From Pseudomonadota bacterium (GTDB lineage: Bacteria > Pseudomonadota > Gammaproteobacteria > Burkholderiales > Burkholderiaceae_E): 43,133 bases of DNA. The stretch covers positions 1 through 43,133 of the forward strand of contig JAEWGX010000004.1 in assembly GCA_023388075.1 (NCBI GenBank), in the 5' to 3' direction. Positions 15,850 through 23,776 of this stretch are shown one piece after another (the first letter of the stretch is position 1; each line of letters starts with the position of its first letter). A program made the translations under genes and the position numbers. Under the pieces are notes generated by a model, which was given only the letters and a program-made list of their open reading frames with translations, did no database searches and was not told where the DNA came from.

Positions 15850-16872
15850 ATGCTGTTTCCCACCACCATCGTCGGCAGCTATCCGCAGCCGGACTGGCTC
15901 ATCGACCGAGAGAAGCTGAGCGGCCGCTTCCCGCCGCGGGTACGCGCCCGCGAGCTGTGGCGCATTCCGCCGCAATACCTGGACCAGGCACAGGACGACG
16001 CCACGCTGCTCGCGATTCGCGCCCAGGAGGCCGCGGGCCTTGACATCGTCTCGGACGGCGAAATGCGGCGCGAAAGCTATTCCAATCGCTTCGCCACAGC
16101 GCTCGACGGGGTGGACCTGGACAATCCGGGCACCGCGCTCGATCGCTCCGGCCACCCCAATCCGGTGCCGCGCATCGTCGGTCGCATCCGCCGACGCCAT
16201 CCGGTGGAAGTCGACGACGTACGATTCCTGAGGGCCAATACCGACCGCATGGTCAAGATCACCGTGCCCGGCCCTTTCACCATGGCGCAGCAGGCGCAGA
16301 ACGACTTCTACGCCACCGACGAGGAAGCCGCGATGGACTACGCGGTGGCGGTCAACGCGGAGATCCGCGATCTCTTCGCCGCCGGTGCCGACGTGGTCCA
16401 GATCGACGAGCCGTACATGCAGGCGCGCCCGGAGAAGGCCAGGCAGTACGGCCTCGCGGCGCTCGAGCGGGCGCTCGACGGGGTGGAGGGCACGACCGCG
16501 GTCCACATCTGCTTCGGCTACGCGGCCATCATCCACGAGCGTCCATCGGGCTACTCGTTCCTGCCCGAGCTCGCGCAGTGCCGCTGCAACCAGGTCTCGA
16601 TCGAGACGGCGCAGTCGAAGCTCGACTGCAGCGTGCTCGGCCAGCTGCAGGGCAAGAAGATCATGGTGGGATGCCTGGATCTCTCGGACACCGCGGTGGA
16701 GTCGCCGGAGACGGTGGTGGCGCGGATCGAGCGCGCGCTCGAGCACGTCGCTCCGGAGGACGTGATCCTCGCCCCCGACTGCGGCATGAAGTACCTGCCG
16801 CGCGCCTCGGCGGACGGCAAGCTGCGCTCGATGGTCGCCGCGGCACGGATCCTGCGCGAGCGCTACGCCTGA
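15850..16872 (+). CDS. MetE C-terminal-like (cobalamin-independent methionine synthase family) protein
   Basis: This 340-residue single-domain protein matches the C-terminal catalytic half of MetE and the short archaeal/bacterial MetE homologues. The zinc ligands are conserved: His219 and Cys221 (VHICFGY), Glu252 (VSIE) and Cys311 (APDCGM), with spacing close to E. coli MetE. It lacks the N-terminal half that full-length MetE uses to bind methyltetrahydrofolate, so the methyl donor is unknown. Such stand-alone proteins may transfer methyl groups from other donors or act on related substrates. A strong GGAGGAG ribosome site precedes the ATG. Its 3' end overlaps the convergent LysR gene by 10 bp. 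Confidence 0.85.
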   Translation: MLFPTTIVGSYPQPDWLIDREKLSGRFPPRVRARELWRIPPQYLDQAQDDATLLAIRAQEAAGLDIVSDGEMRRESYSNRFATALDGVDLDNPGTALDRSGHPNPVPRIVGRIRRRHPVEVDDVRFLRANTDRMVKITVPGPFTMAQQAQNDFYATDEEAAMDYAVAVNAEIRDLFAAGADVVQIDEPYMQARPEKARQYGLAALERALDGVEGTTAVHICFGYAAIIHERPSGYSFLPELAQCRCNQVSIETAQSKLDCSVLGQLQGKKIMVGCLDLSDTAVESPETVVARIERALEHVAPEDVILAPDCGMKYLPRASADGKLRSMVAAARILRERYA

Positions 16873-17801
16873 GAAGCCGCCTGGCCGTGACCCAGGCCTG
16901 GGTCGCGTCCCAGCTCGTCGGCGAGGAAATCGAGAACCGCGCGCACGCGTGACGGCAGGCGCCCTGGCCTGCCGAGATACACCGCGTGCACCGGCACCGT
17001 GTCGCGCGGGTTGCAGCGCTCCAGCACCGCCACGAGCCGCCCGGCACGGATGTCCGCGGTGACCTGGTAGCGTGACAGTCGCGCCAGGCCGGCACCGGCG
17101 AGCGCAAGATGCCGCAGTGCCTCGCCATCGCTCGCGCGCAGCGCTCCGCGCACCGGCACTTCGACGATCTTCCGGCCGACCCGCAGCGGCCAGGTCGAGC
17201 CGCGCGGGCGATAGCCGAAATCCAGAAGGCGATACCGCCCGAGGTCTGCCGGCGTGCGCGGCGGGCGCCGGCCGACGTACCCGGGCGACCCCACGATCGC
17301 CTGCCCGGTCTGCCCCAGCCGCCGGGCGACGAGGTCCGAGTCCGGCAGCTCGCCCCAGCGGATCGCGATGTCGGCGCGTGCGTCGATCAGGTCCACCACC
17401 CGGTCGGTCAGGCTGAGGTCGAGCTCGAGACCCGGATGGCGCTCGATCAGCCGAGGCACCAGCGGCAGCAGCAGATGAGTCGCGAAGGCGGGGCTGGTGT
17501 TGATGCGGACGCGTCCACGGGGTGCGGCGCCGGCGCAGACGCCGCGCTCGGCCTCGTCCATGTCAGCCAGCACCCGCACGCTCGCCTGGTGGAACTGACG
17601 GCCTTCGGCCGTCGGCTGAAGCCGGCGGGTCGAGCGGTGCACCAGGGTCGCGCCGAGCCGCGCCTCCAACCGGGCGATGAGCTTGCTGATCGCCGAGGGG
17701 GTCATCCCGAGAGCGCGCGCGGCTGCCGCGAAGCTGCCGCGCTCCAGCACCTCGACGAAAGCCTGCATCTCGCCGGCGCGATTGACCTCGATCCCGGACA
17801 T
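16863..17801 (-). CDS. LysR-family transcriptional regulator
   Basis: About 312 residues. An N-terminal winged helix-turn-helix (MQAFVEVLERGSFAAAARAL, then TPSAISKLIARLE) is followed by a periplasmic-binding-type effector domain (RGRVRINTSPAFATHLLLPL onward). The sequence style is that of the CrgA/DsdC-like LysR branch common in betaproteobacteria. I prefer the ATG at 17801; a GTG at 17822 would add seven residues. It is divergent from the aldo/keto reductase pseudogene, with a T-N11-A dyad between them, so the reductase was probably its target. The effector is unknown. Confidence 0.9.
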   Translation of the reverse strand: MSGIEVNRAGEMQAFVEVLERGSFAAAARALGMTPSAISKLIARLEARLGATLVHRSTRRLQPTAEGRQFHQASVRVLADMDEAERGVCAGAAPRGRVRINTSPAFATHLLLPLVPRLIERHPGLELDLSLTDRVVDLIDARADIAIRWGELPDSDLVARRLGQTGQAIVGSPGYVGRRPPRTPADLGRYRLLDFGYRPRGSTWPLRVGRKIVEVPVRGALRASDGEALRHLALAGAGLARLSRYQVTADIRAGRLVAVLERCNPRDTVPVHAVYLGRPGRLPSRVRAVLDFLADELGRDPGLGHGQAASQA

Positions 17802-17836
17802 CCGTGCCCTGCCTGCGCCCACCGCGTGCGCGCCTG

Positions 17837-17849
17837 TGAATCGGATTCA
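17837..17849. promoter_or_regulatory. LysR-type operator (T-N11-A dyad)
   Basis: TGAATC-G-GATTCA is a perfect 6-bp inverted repeat with a 1-base centre and fits the T-N11-A LysR-box pattern exactly. It lies 36 bp upstream of the LysR start and 86 bp upstream of the divergent aldo/keto reductase remnant, the usual place for an autoregulatory LysR site. Confidence 0.65.
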
Positions 17850-17934
17850 ACAGTCTAGGTCCCCGGCGCCTTCTAGTCACCGACGATCCCATGCCACAAA
17901 GTCGCTTCCTCCTGATCCATGGAGGCTCGCGAAA

Positions 17935-18703
17935 ATGGAATACCGCTACCTGGGAAGATCCGGCCTCAGGGTGCCGGCACTGGGGTTCGGCGCCGGCACC
18001 TTCGGCGGCCGTGGACCGCTCTTCGGCGCCTGGGGCGACACCGGGCGCGACGGCGCGCGCAGGATCGTCGACATCTGCCTCGACGCCGGCGTGAACCTCT
18101 TCGACAGCGCAGACGTCTACTCCGACGGCGCTCATGAAGTCGCTCGCCGCCGCGGACCGCCTGGGGCTCGAGCGCCCCGTGGCGCACCAGGTGTACTACT
18201 CGCTGGCCGGCCGCGACTACGAATGGGAGCTGATGCCACTCGCCTTCGACCAGGGCGTGGGGGCGATCGTCTGGAGCCCGCTCGCGTGGGGGGCCTGACC
18301 GGTAGGATCCGGCGCGGGCAGCCCTGGCCCGCAGGGAGCCGCCTGCACGAAACCGCCGGATTCGCGCCGCCGGTGGCCGACGAGCATCTCTACCGGGTGG
18401 TCGAATGCGATGGAAGAGATTGCCGCCCAGACCGGCAGGGCCTTGCCGCAGATCGCGATCAACTGGCTGCTCGGCCGTCCGAGCGTCGCGACTGTCCTGG
18501 TTGGAGCGCGCGACGAAGCGCAGCTCAGGCAGAACCTCGGTGCGTCCGGATGGTCGCTGACCGACGAGCAGCGCGCGCTGCTCGACGCCGCGAGCCGTCT
18601 CACGCCACCCTATCCCTACTACCCCTACTGGAACGGCCAGTTCGCCGAGCGCAGCCCGGTACCGGCCGGGCCGACGACCGGCGCCCATGGAGGCATGGGC
18701 TAA
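17935..18703 (+). pseudogene. Broken aldo/keto reductase gene
   Basis: Four pieces of one aldo/keto reductase lie in different frames. Piece one (17935-18132) starts with MEYRYLGRSGLRVPALGFG and reaches the FDSADVYSDG motif with the catalytic Asp and Tyr. It jumps into another frame at 18131 with MKSLAAADRLGLERPVAHQ, which in intact homologues lies about 100 residues further on. The lost part contains the catalytic Lys and His. A second break at about 18290, in a run of G, needs one extra base to restore WSPLAWG-GLTGRIRRG. A third at about 18405 has one extra base before MEEIAAQTGRALPQIAINW. The last piece runs to the TAA at 18703. GGAGG precedes the original ATG. Two of the lesions could be sequencing errors; the large deletion cannot be explained by a single-base error. 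Confidence 0.88.
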
Positions 18704-18731
18704 CATGGACGGCCACTCAACCGACAGTCTC

Positions 18732-19349
18732 ATGCTCATGTACACGCTTTACTACGCCCCCGGCGCCTGCTCGCTCGCGCCGCACATCGCGCTGCGCGAA
18801 GCCGGCCTGCCGTTCGACCTGAAGAAGGTCAGCACGAAGACCAAGGAGATGGAGGACGGCGGCGACTTCCGATCGGTCAACCCGCTCGGCTACGTGCCCG
18901 CGCTGACCCTCCCGGACGGCAACCTGATGACCGAAGCACCGGTCATCCTGCAGTACATCGCGGACCAGGCGCCGGAGAAGCAGCTTGCCCCCGCCAACGG
19001 CACGCCGGAGCGCTACGGGCTGCACGCGATCCTCAACTTCATCGGCACCGAGCTGCACAAGTCCTTCAGCCCGCTGTTCAATCCCAACCTCGGCGACGAC
19101 GCCAAGGGCGTGTTCCGCGCCCGGCTCCTCGACCGCTTCAAGTGGGTCGACGCCAGGCTCGCGGAGAAGGACTGGCTCATGGGCGAGCGCTTCGGCGTCG
19201 CGGACACCTACCTCTTCGCCGTCAGCAACTGGGCAAGGCCGATGGGTGTCGACCTCACCGGCATGGACTCGCTGCTGGCGTTTCGCAAGCGGGCGACCGA
19301 GCGGCCGGCGGTCCAGGCTGCGCTGCAGGCCGAGGGCCTGAATCGCTAG
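18732..19349 (+). CDS. Glutathione S-transferase, beta-class-like
   Basis: About 205 residues. The thioredoxin-like N-domain begins YYAPGACSLAPHIALREAGL, with the Cys-Ser pair of bacterial beta-class GSTs, then the cis-Pro region GYVPALTLPDG and TEAPVILQYIAD for glutathione binding. An all-helical C-domain follows, with the N-capping box GVADTYLFAVSNW. It conjugates or reduces with glutathione in the cytoplasm; the substrate is unknown. Start candidates are ATGs at 18732 and 18738; longer in-frame starts would overlap the pseudogene end. It directly follows the broken aldo/keto reductase and may once have shared its transcript. Confidence 0.9.
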   Translation: MLMYTLYYAPGACSLAPHIALREAGLPFDLKKVSTKTKEMEDGGDFRSVNPLGYVPALTLPDGNLMTEAPVILQYIADQAPEKQLAPANGTPERYGLHAILNFIGTELHKSFSPLFNPNLGDDAKGVFRARLLDRFKWVDARLAEKDWLMGERFGVADTYLFAVSNWARPMGVDLTGMDSLLAFRKRATERPAVQAALQAEGLNR

Positions 19350-19377
19350 CGCCACGGCCGCGGCGGGCGGATCATCG

Positions 19378-20325
19378 ATGACGGCAGGCAACGCCCCCGA
19401 CGCGGCGGCGATCACCGCGAACGAGGCCCTGATCCGGCCCCACGTGCGGCGCACCCCGCTCCTCTCGGTCGACGGCGGGGATCTGGGCGTCCCCGGCCTG
19501 CGCTGCGTCTTCAAGCTGGAGTTCCTGCAGCATGCCGGCTCGTTCAAGACGCGGGGCGCGTTCACGCATCTGCTCACGCGGCGGATCCCGGAGGCGGGCG
19601 TCGTCGCCGCCTCGGGCGGCAATCACGGCGCCGCTGTCGCGTATGCGGCGCATCGCATCGGCCGGCGCGCCACCATCTTCGTGCCGCGAACCGCCTCGCC
19701 GGCGAAGATCACGCAGATCCGCGCAAGCGGGGCCGACCTGCGACTCGCGGGCGAGCGCTATGACGACGCGCTGGCCGCGAGCGAAGACTTCGCCGCCGAG
19801 GCCGGGGCCCTCGCGATCCACGCCTATGACCAGTACGAGACGCTGCTCGGCCAGGCGAGCGTCGCGCTCGAGTTCGAGCAGGATGCGCCGCCACTCGATG
19901 CGCTGCTGGTCGCCGTCGGCGGGGGTGGCCTGATCGGCGGCATCGCCGCCTGGTATGGCCCGCGGGTCAACCTGATCGGCGTCGAGCCGGAGACCGCCCC
20001 GACGCTGGCCATGGCACTGGCCGCCGGCCAGCCGGTCGATGCGCCGGCCGGTGGAATTGCGGCGGATTCACTGGCGCCCAAGCGTGTCGGCGAGTTGGCC
20101 TTCCCGATCCTGCAGCGCCACGTCGCGCGAGTCGCGCTCGTCACCGACGCGGCGATCCGCGACGCGCAGCGCACGCTGTGGCGGGAGCTTCGGGTGGTGA
20201 CCGAGCCCGGCGGCGCCGCTGCCTTCGCCGCGCTCGCGAGCGGCGCGGTGCGCCTGGCGCCTGGGTCGACCGTCGGTATCCTGCTCTGCGGCGCCAATAC
20301 CACCGCGGTGGACTTCGATCGCTGA
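19378..20325 (+). CDS. PLP-dependent threonine/serine dehydratase-like enzyme
   Basis: A 315-residue fold-type II PLP enzyme of the threonine dehydratase/serine racemase group. Lys57 in HAGSFKTRGA is the Schiff-base lysine. SGGNHG is the substrate-carboxylate loop, VGGGGLIGG the phosphate-binding glycine loop, and CGANT near the C-terminus contacts the pyridine nitrogen. It has no C-terminal ACT regulatory domain, so it is a catabolic-type or broad-specificity dehydratase rather than IlvA. It starts 28 bp after the GST gene on the same strand. The substrate could be threonine, serine or a beta-hydroxy amino acid. Confidence 0.88.
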   Translation: MTAGNAPDAAAITANEALIRPHVRRTPLLSVDGGDLGVPGLRCVFKLEFLQHAGSFKTRGAFTHLLTRRIPEAGVVAASGGNHGAAVAYAAHRIGRRATIFVPRTASPAKITQIRASGADLRLAGERYDDALAASEDFAAEAGALAIHAYDQYETLLGQASVALEFEQDAPPLDALLVAVGGGGLIGGIAAWYGPRVNLIGVEPETAPTLAMALAAGQPVDAPAGGIAADSLAPKRVGELAFPILQRHVARVALVTDAAIRDAQRTLWRELRVVTEPGGAAAFAALASGAVRLAPGSTVGILLCGANTTAVDFDR

Positions 20326-20469
20326 CGATCGGCCCGGTCGATCGATCCCACCTGCGACCGTTCGTCGTCCGCCCGGCGGCATCACGCCGTCGCGGCGCGC
20401 GATCCCAATGAAATCAAGGCGTTGCGAATCGTCTCGGGACGGCGAGGATACCTCCCGATACAACTCGCC

Positions 20470-20505
20470 GTTGCCGGGCAACCGTCGCAAATCGCCGGGC
20501 AACCG
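20470..20505. repeat. 12-bp direct repeats with a dyad, upstream of the rhodanese-like gene
   Basis: GCCGGGCAACCG occurs at 20473-20484 and 20494-20505, exactly 21 bp apart (two helical turns). The first copy is also part of a perfect inverted repeat GTTGCC-G-GGCAAC (20470-20482). The pair lies about 80-110 bp before the rhodanese-like start, in a 257-bp gap with no gene. It could be a regulator site; no binding protein is suggested by the sequence. Confidence 0.5.
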
Positions 20506-20582
20506 CGGCCCCCTACGCTGATCCTTTTCGGACAGCGGCGGGCGGTTCCCACGCCTCGCCGCCGATGCAGGATCGACGGCAC

Positions 20583-21089
20583 ATGAATCTCAACCTCAAT
20601 CTCCCCCTGAACCCTCTGGACCTCGACCTGGTCCAGACCGCGATGTCGTACTGGACCGGCGCACTGAGCGAACCGGTGCCCATCATCGACCACGACGACA
20701 TGGCGCTCGCGATGGCGCGTGGCGCGATCGTGTGGGACCTCCGGCCGAAGGACGAGTTCGAACGCAGCCACGACGACCAGGCGGTCTCGCTCGGCGGCGT
20801 CGAGTGGCTGCTCGCGGAGCCGAGCGGCGGCAATCTGATTCCCGCGCACGTCATTGCCGATGCGCTGGGCAAGGTGGGTATCCATCGTGGCTGCGAGGTG
20901 GTGGTGTACGCCGAACGACACGCGGTCGGCGCCTTCGTCGCCTTGCGGGCGTTGCGCAGCATCGGCGTGGCCGACGCGCGGATCTGCCTGGGCGGATCGC
21001 GGGCCGAGGCGGCGCACCGGCACCCGTTCGCCGCCGCGACCCACGGCGCCGGCAGCGTCCGCGACCCCCGGCAGACAGCCTCGCGCTGA
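20583..21089 (+). CDS. Rhodanese-like domain protein lacking the catalytic cysteine
   Basis: A 168-residue protein with a rhodanese fold: IVWDLRPKDEFERSHDDQAVSLGG is the typical entry strand and CDC25/rhodanese loop, then VVVYAERHAVGAFVALRALRSIG is the active-site strand and helix. Where active enzymes have Tyr-Cys after VVVY, this one has Tyr-Ala, so sulfur transfer by the usual persulfide route is not expected. The rest of the active-site loop is also atypical (AERHAVG). An unusual Leu/Asn-rich N-terminus (MNLNLNLPLNPLDLDL) precedes the domain. The start has an AGGA element before the ATG. It may act as a binding or scaffold protein. A 205-bp gap with nothing recognisable follows. Confidence 0.75.
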   Translation: MNLNLNLPLNPLDLDLVQTAMSYWTGALSEPVPIIDHDDMALAMARGAIVWDLRPKDEFERSHDDQAVSLGGVEWLLAEPSGGNLIPAHVIADALGKVGIHRGCEVVVYAERHAVGAFVALRALRSIGVADARICLGGSRAEAAHRHPFAAATHGAGSVRDPRQTASR

Positions 21090-21294
21090 TCCGGCGGCTG
21101 GGCGGCCGCCCCCGGATCCGCCGCGTCCGTCCTTCGATTCGTCGGTCGCAAGCCGGTGGTCGGAGCGGACGCCGGTCGCTCATTGCAGGACACCGCGCGC
21201 GGTATTGGTGGAGCGACACGCGGGTAGCTGGTTAAATCACCCGGGACGGGGCTGGTTGTCGACGGCCCCCGATCAGCCCAACCGGAGAAGAATC

Positions 21295-22197
21295 GTGATC
21301 TGGCCCCTGCGCACCATGCTGTTCGTACCGGCCCACAAGCTCGACTGGGTGCGCAAGGTGGGCCGTCACCGACCCGACTCGGTGGTGCTGGACCTGGAGG
21401 ATGCGGTCCCGCCGGATCTCAAAAAGCAGGCGCGCAGCACCGCGCGCGAGGCGATCGGCCTGTTGCGCGAGCAGGGTATCGCCGCGTTCGTGCGGATCAA
21501 CGCCTTCGGCCAGGGTGCGGAGGAGGACGTGCCGGCGCTCGGCACGGAAGGCCTCGACGGCGTCATGCTGCCCAAGTCCAACGACGTGGGCCAGATCCGC
21601 GAGCTCGATCGGCTTCTCTGCCACGTCGAGGGCAAGGTCGGGATGCCCTTGGACTCCGTGGCGATCATGCCGCTGCCGGAGACCGCCCAGGGCATCCAGG
21701 CGGCTCGCGACCTGGCCGCCGCCAGCCGCCGCTGCCGGGGCATCATCGGTGTCGTCAGCGGGCCGGTCTCGGGCGACGTGGCGCGCGCTGTCGGCTTCCA
21801 GCCGACCATGGAAGGGACCGAGCAGCTCTACGTCGCCTCCAAGCTCGTGCTGGACAGCCGGGCAGGCGGCGCGGCGTATCCCATGGCGAGCCTGATCGGC
21901 ACCGCGCTCGATGACCTCGACGGCGTCGGCGTTCTGGCTCGGCGCGCCAAGTCGCTCGGCTACAGCGGCGCGGTGCTGATCCATCCGAGCCACGTGGCGG
22001 TTGCCGCGAAGATCTTCACGCCGACACCGGAAGAGGTGGACTACTACGCCGGCATGATCGAGGCGATGAAGCAGGCGCAGGCGCGCGGCGACGGCGCGGT
22101 GAGCTACCGCGGAGTGATGGTGGACTACGCCATGCTGCCGAATGCGGAGGCGATCGTGGCGGAGGCCGCCCGCCGGCTCGAGACCCAGCGCGATTGA
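21295..22197 (+). CDS. HpcH/HpaI aldolase - citrate lyase family (CitE-like) protein
   Basis: A 300-residue TIM-barrel lyase. PLRTMLFVPAHKLDWVRK is the characteristic CitE/CoA-ester-lyase start. DSVVLDLEDAVPPDLK contains the Asp-Leu-Glu-Asp metal-site motif, FVRINAFG follows, and LPETAQGIQAA carries the second metal-binding Glu. The C-terminal GYSGAVLIHPSHVAV block matches malyl/citramalyl/beta-methylmalyl-CoA lyases. It likely cleaves or forms a 3-hydroxyacyl-CoA, with acetyl-CoA or glyoxylate/pyruvate as partner. Translation probably starts at GTG 21295, with GGAGAAG 5 bases upstream; the next ATG is seven codons later. No CoA-transferase or citrate lyase alpha/gamma subunit is nearby, so it is not CitE of a citrate lyase complex. 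Confidence 0.86.
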   Translation: MIWPLRTMLFVPAHKLDWVRKVGRHRPDSVVLDLEDAVPPDLKKQARSTAREAIGLLREQGIAAFVRINAFGQGAEEDVPALGTEGLDGVMLPKSNDVGQIRELDRLLCHVEGKVGMPLDSVAIMPLPETAQGIQAARDLAAASRRCRGIIGVVSGPVSGDVARAVGFQPTMEGTEQLYVASKLVLDSRAGGAAYPMASLIGTALDDLDGVGVLARRAKSLGYSGAVLIHPSHVAVAAKIFTPTPEEVDYYAGMIEAMKQAQARGDGAVSYRGVMVDYAMLPNAEAIVAEAARRLETQRD

Positions 22198-22281
22198 CCG
22201 CGTCGGCAGGCATCGCACCGTGGTGCCCAGACCGCGCGCGGCCGCCTGACCGGGCAGACCTTGCGCTGCCGTACTACAGAT

Positions 22282-23304
22282 ATGTCACACTCCGACAAAG
22301 CTTCCCGGGTTCCGGCGGCCGTTCGGCCGGGACGACGAGGTGTGCTCGGTGGCCTGGGAGTGCTGGGCCTGAGCACCGCACTGGTGCAGTCCGCAAGAGG
22401 AGGAGCGGCCGCAATGACGCAGTCCTCTGATCCGAATCCACGGGTCGATGTCTCTCTGGCAGCAGCCGCCGCGCCGGCCGAGCGGATGCACCGGCGCGTG
22501 ATCCCGTCGAGCGGGGAGGAGCTTCCGGTGGTGGGCTGCGGCACCTATGTCGGCTTCGACGTCGCCCCGGGCAGCGCAGCGTATCGCGAGCTTCCCGGCG
22601 TGCTGCAGGCGCTCTTCGACGCGGGCGGCTCCGTGCTCGACAGCTCGCCGATGTACGGCCGTGCCGAGAGCACCCTGGGCGAGCTGCTCGAATCCACCGG
22701 CTCGCGCAACCGCGCCTTCGTCGCCACCAAGGTCTGGATCAGCTCGCGCGAGCGCGGCATCGAGCAGATGACCGAGTCCATGAAACGGCTGCGCATGAAG
22801 CCGCTGGATCTCATGCAGATCCACAACCTGGTGGACTGGCGTGCCCACCTGCCGACGCTGCGCGACTGGAAGGAACAGGGCGCGATCCGCTACCTCGGCG
22901 TCAGCCACTACACCGCCTCCGCCTACGCCGAGGTGGAAGCGGTCATGCGCGAGCATGCGCTGGACTTCCTGCAGATCAACTATTCCGTGGAGGAGCGCGA
23001 GGCCGAGGCCCGGTTGCTGCCGCTCGCGGCGGACCTCGGCATCGCGGTGCTGGTCAACCGCCCCTTCGGTGGCGGCGGACTGCTCGGGCGGCTGCGCAAG
23101 CGGCCGCTGCCCGACTGGGTCGCCGACATCGGCTGCACCAGCTGGGCGCAGGTCCTGCTGAAGTTCGTGCTCGGCCATCCGGCGGTGACCTGCGTCATTC
23201 CCGGTACCGGCAAGGCGCTGCACATGCGCGACAACGCGGCCGCCGGCACGGGGATCACCCCGGACCTGGCCATGCGCGAGCGCATCGCGGCGCTATGGAA
23301 GTAG
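22282..23304 (+). CDS. Tat-exported aldo/keto reductase
   Basis: A 340-residue protein with a twin-arginine signal (PGRRGVLGGLGVLGLSTALV) in its first 45 residues, then an aldo/keto reductase barrel. The catalytic tetrad is intact: Asp and Tyr in SVLDSSPMYGR, Lys in FVATKVW, and His in LMQIHNL. NADPH-dependent reductases are usually cytoplasmic, so a Tat signal implies export with cofactor bound or membrane anchoring. I placed the start at ATG 22282; an upstream TTG at 22261 lacks support. A low-complexity Ala-rich linker separates signal and barrel. The substrate is unknown. Confidence 0.85.
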   Translation: MSHSDKASRVPAAVRPGRRGVLGGLGVLGLSTALVQSARGGAAAMTQSSDPNPRVDVSLAAAAAPAERMHRRVIPSSGEELPVVGCGTYVGFDVAPGSAAYRELPGVLQALFDAGGSVLDSSPMYGRAESTLGELLESTGSRNRAFVATKVWISSRERGIEQMTESMKRLRMKPLDLMQIHNLVDWRAHLPTLRDWKEQGAIRYLGVSHYTASAYAEVEAVMREHALDFLQINYSVEEREAEARLLPLAADLGIAVLVNRPFGGGGLLGRLRKRPLPDWVADIGCTSWAQVLLKFVLGHPAVTCVIPGTGKALHMRDNAAAGTGITPDLAMRERIAALWK

Positions 23305-23383
23305 ACTCCACCTGCGCACTGCGCCGCCCATGCCAGGCATCCGGTCCGCGCCAGAACCCCACCACTCGACGCACGAGCCAGAC

Positions 23384-23734
23384 ATGTTGCCAACCGCCGT
23401 CATCCCGCCCCGTTTCCGCCGCCCTGCCCTCGTAGCCGGCCTCCTGGCCGCCGCGCTGGTCTTCATCGCGCCAGCCGGCCACGCCGCCGACGAGCGCAAG
23501 CCCGCGCCGGCGGCGGCCGCTGCCGGCAAGTCCCTGCCGCCCTCCGCGCGCCTGGACATCAACAGCGCCACGGAAGCCGAGCTCACCCAGTTGCGCGGCA
23601 TTGGCGAGGCGCGCGCCCGCGCCATCATCGCAGGCAGGCCGTATTCCGGCCGGGACGACCTGGTCAAGCGCAAGATCATCCCGCAGGGCGTGTACGACGA
23701 GATCAAGGACCAGATCATCGCGCGCCAGAAGTAG
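23384..23734 (+). CDS. ComEA-type helix-hairpin-helix DNA-binding protein
   Basis: A 116-residue protein with an N-terminal signal or anchor segment (PALVAGLLAAALVFIAPAGHAA), an Ala/Pro linker, and a C-terminal helix-hairpin-helix domain: LDINSATEAELTQLRGIGEARARAIIAGRPY. This is the ComEA family, which binds incoming double-stranded DNA in the periplasm during natural transformation. Stand-alone copies without other com genes are common in betaproteobacteria. The start ATG 23384 lacks a strong ribosome site. It lies between the Tat reductase and the RraA-family gene, all on the plus strand. Confidence 0.85.
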   Translation: MLPTAVIPPRFRRPALVAGLLAAALVFIAPAGHAADERKPAPAAAAAGKSLPPSARLDINSATEAELTQLRGIGEARARAIIAGRPYSGRDDLVKRKIIPQGVYDEIKDQIIARQK

Positions 23735-23776
23735 CATGCCGATCAGGATGCAGACATTCGAGGAGAACGCCCGACC

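Noticed and set aside
21295..22197. CitE subunit of a citrate lyase complex.
   Set aside because: No citrate lyase alpha or gamma subunit, ligase or CitX/CitG gene is nearby; the stand-alone CoA-ester lyase reading fits better.
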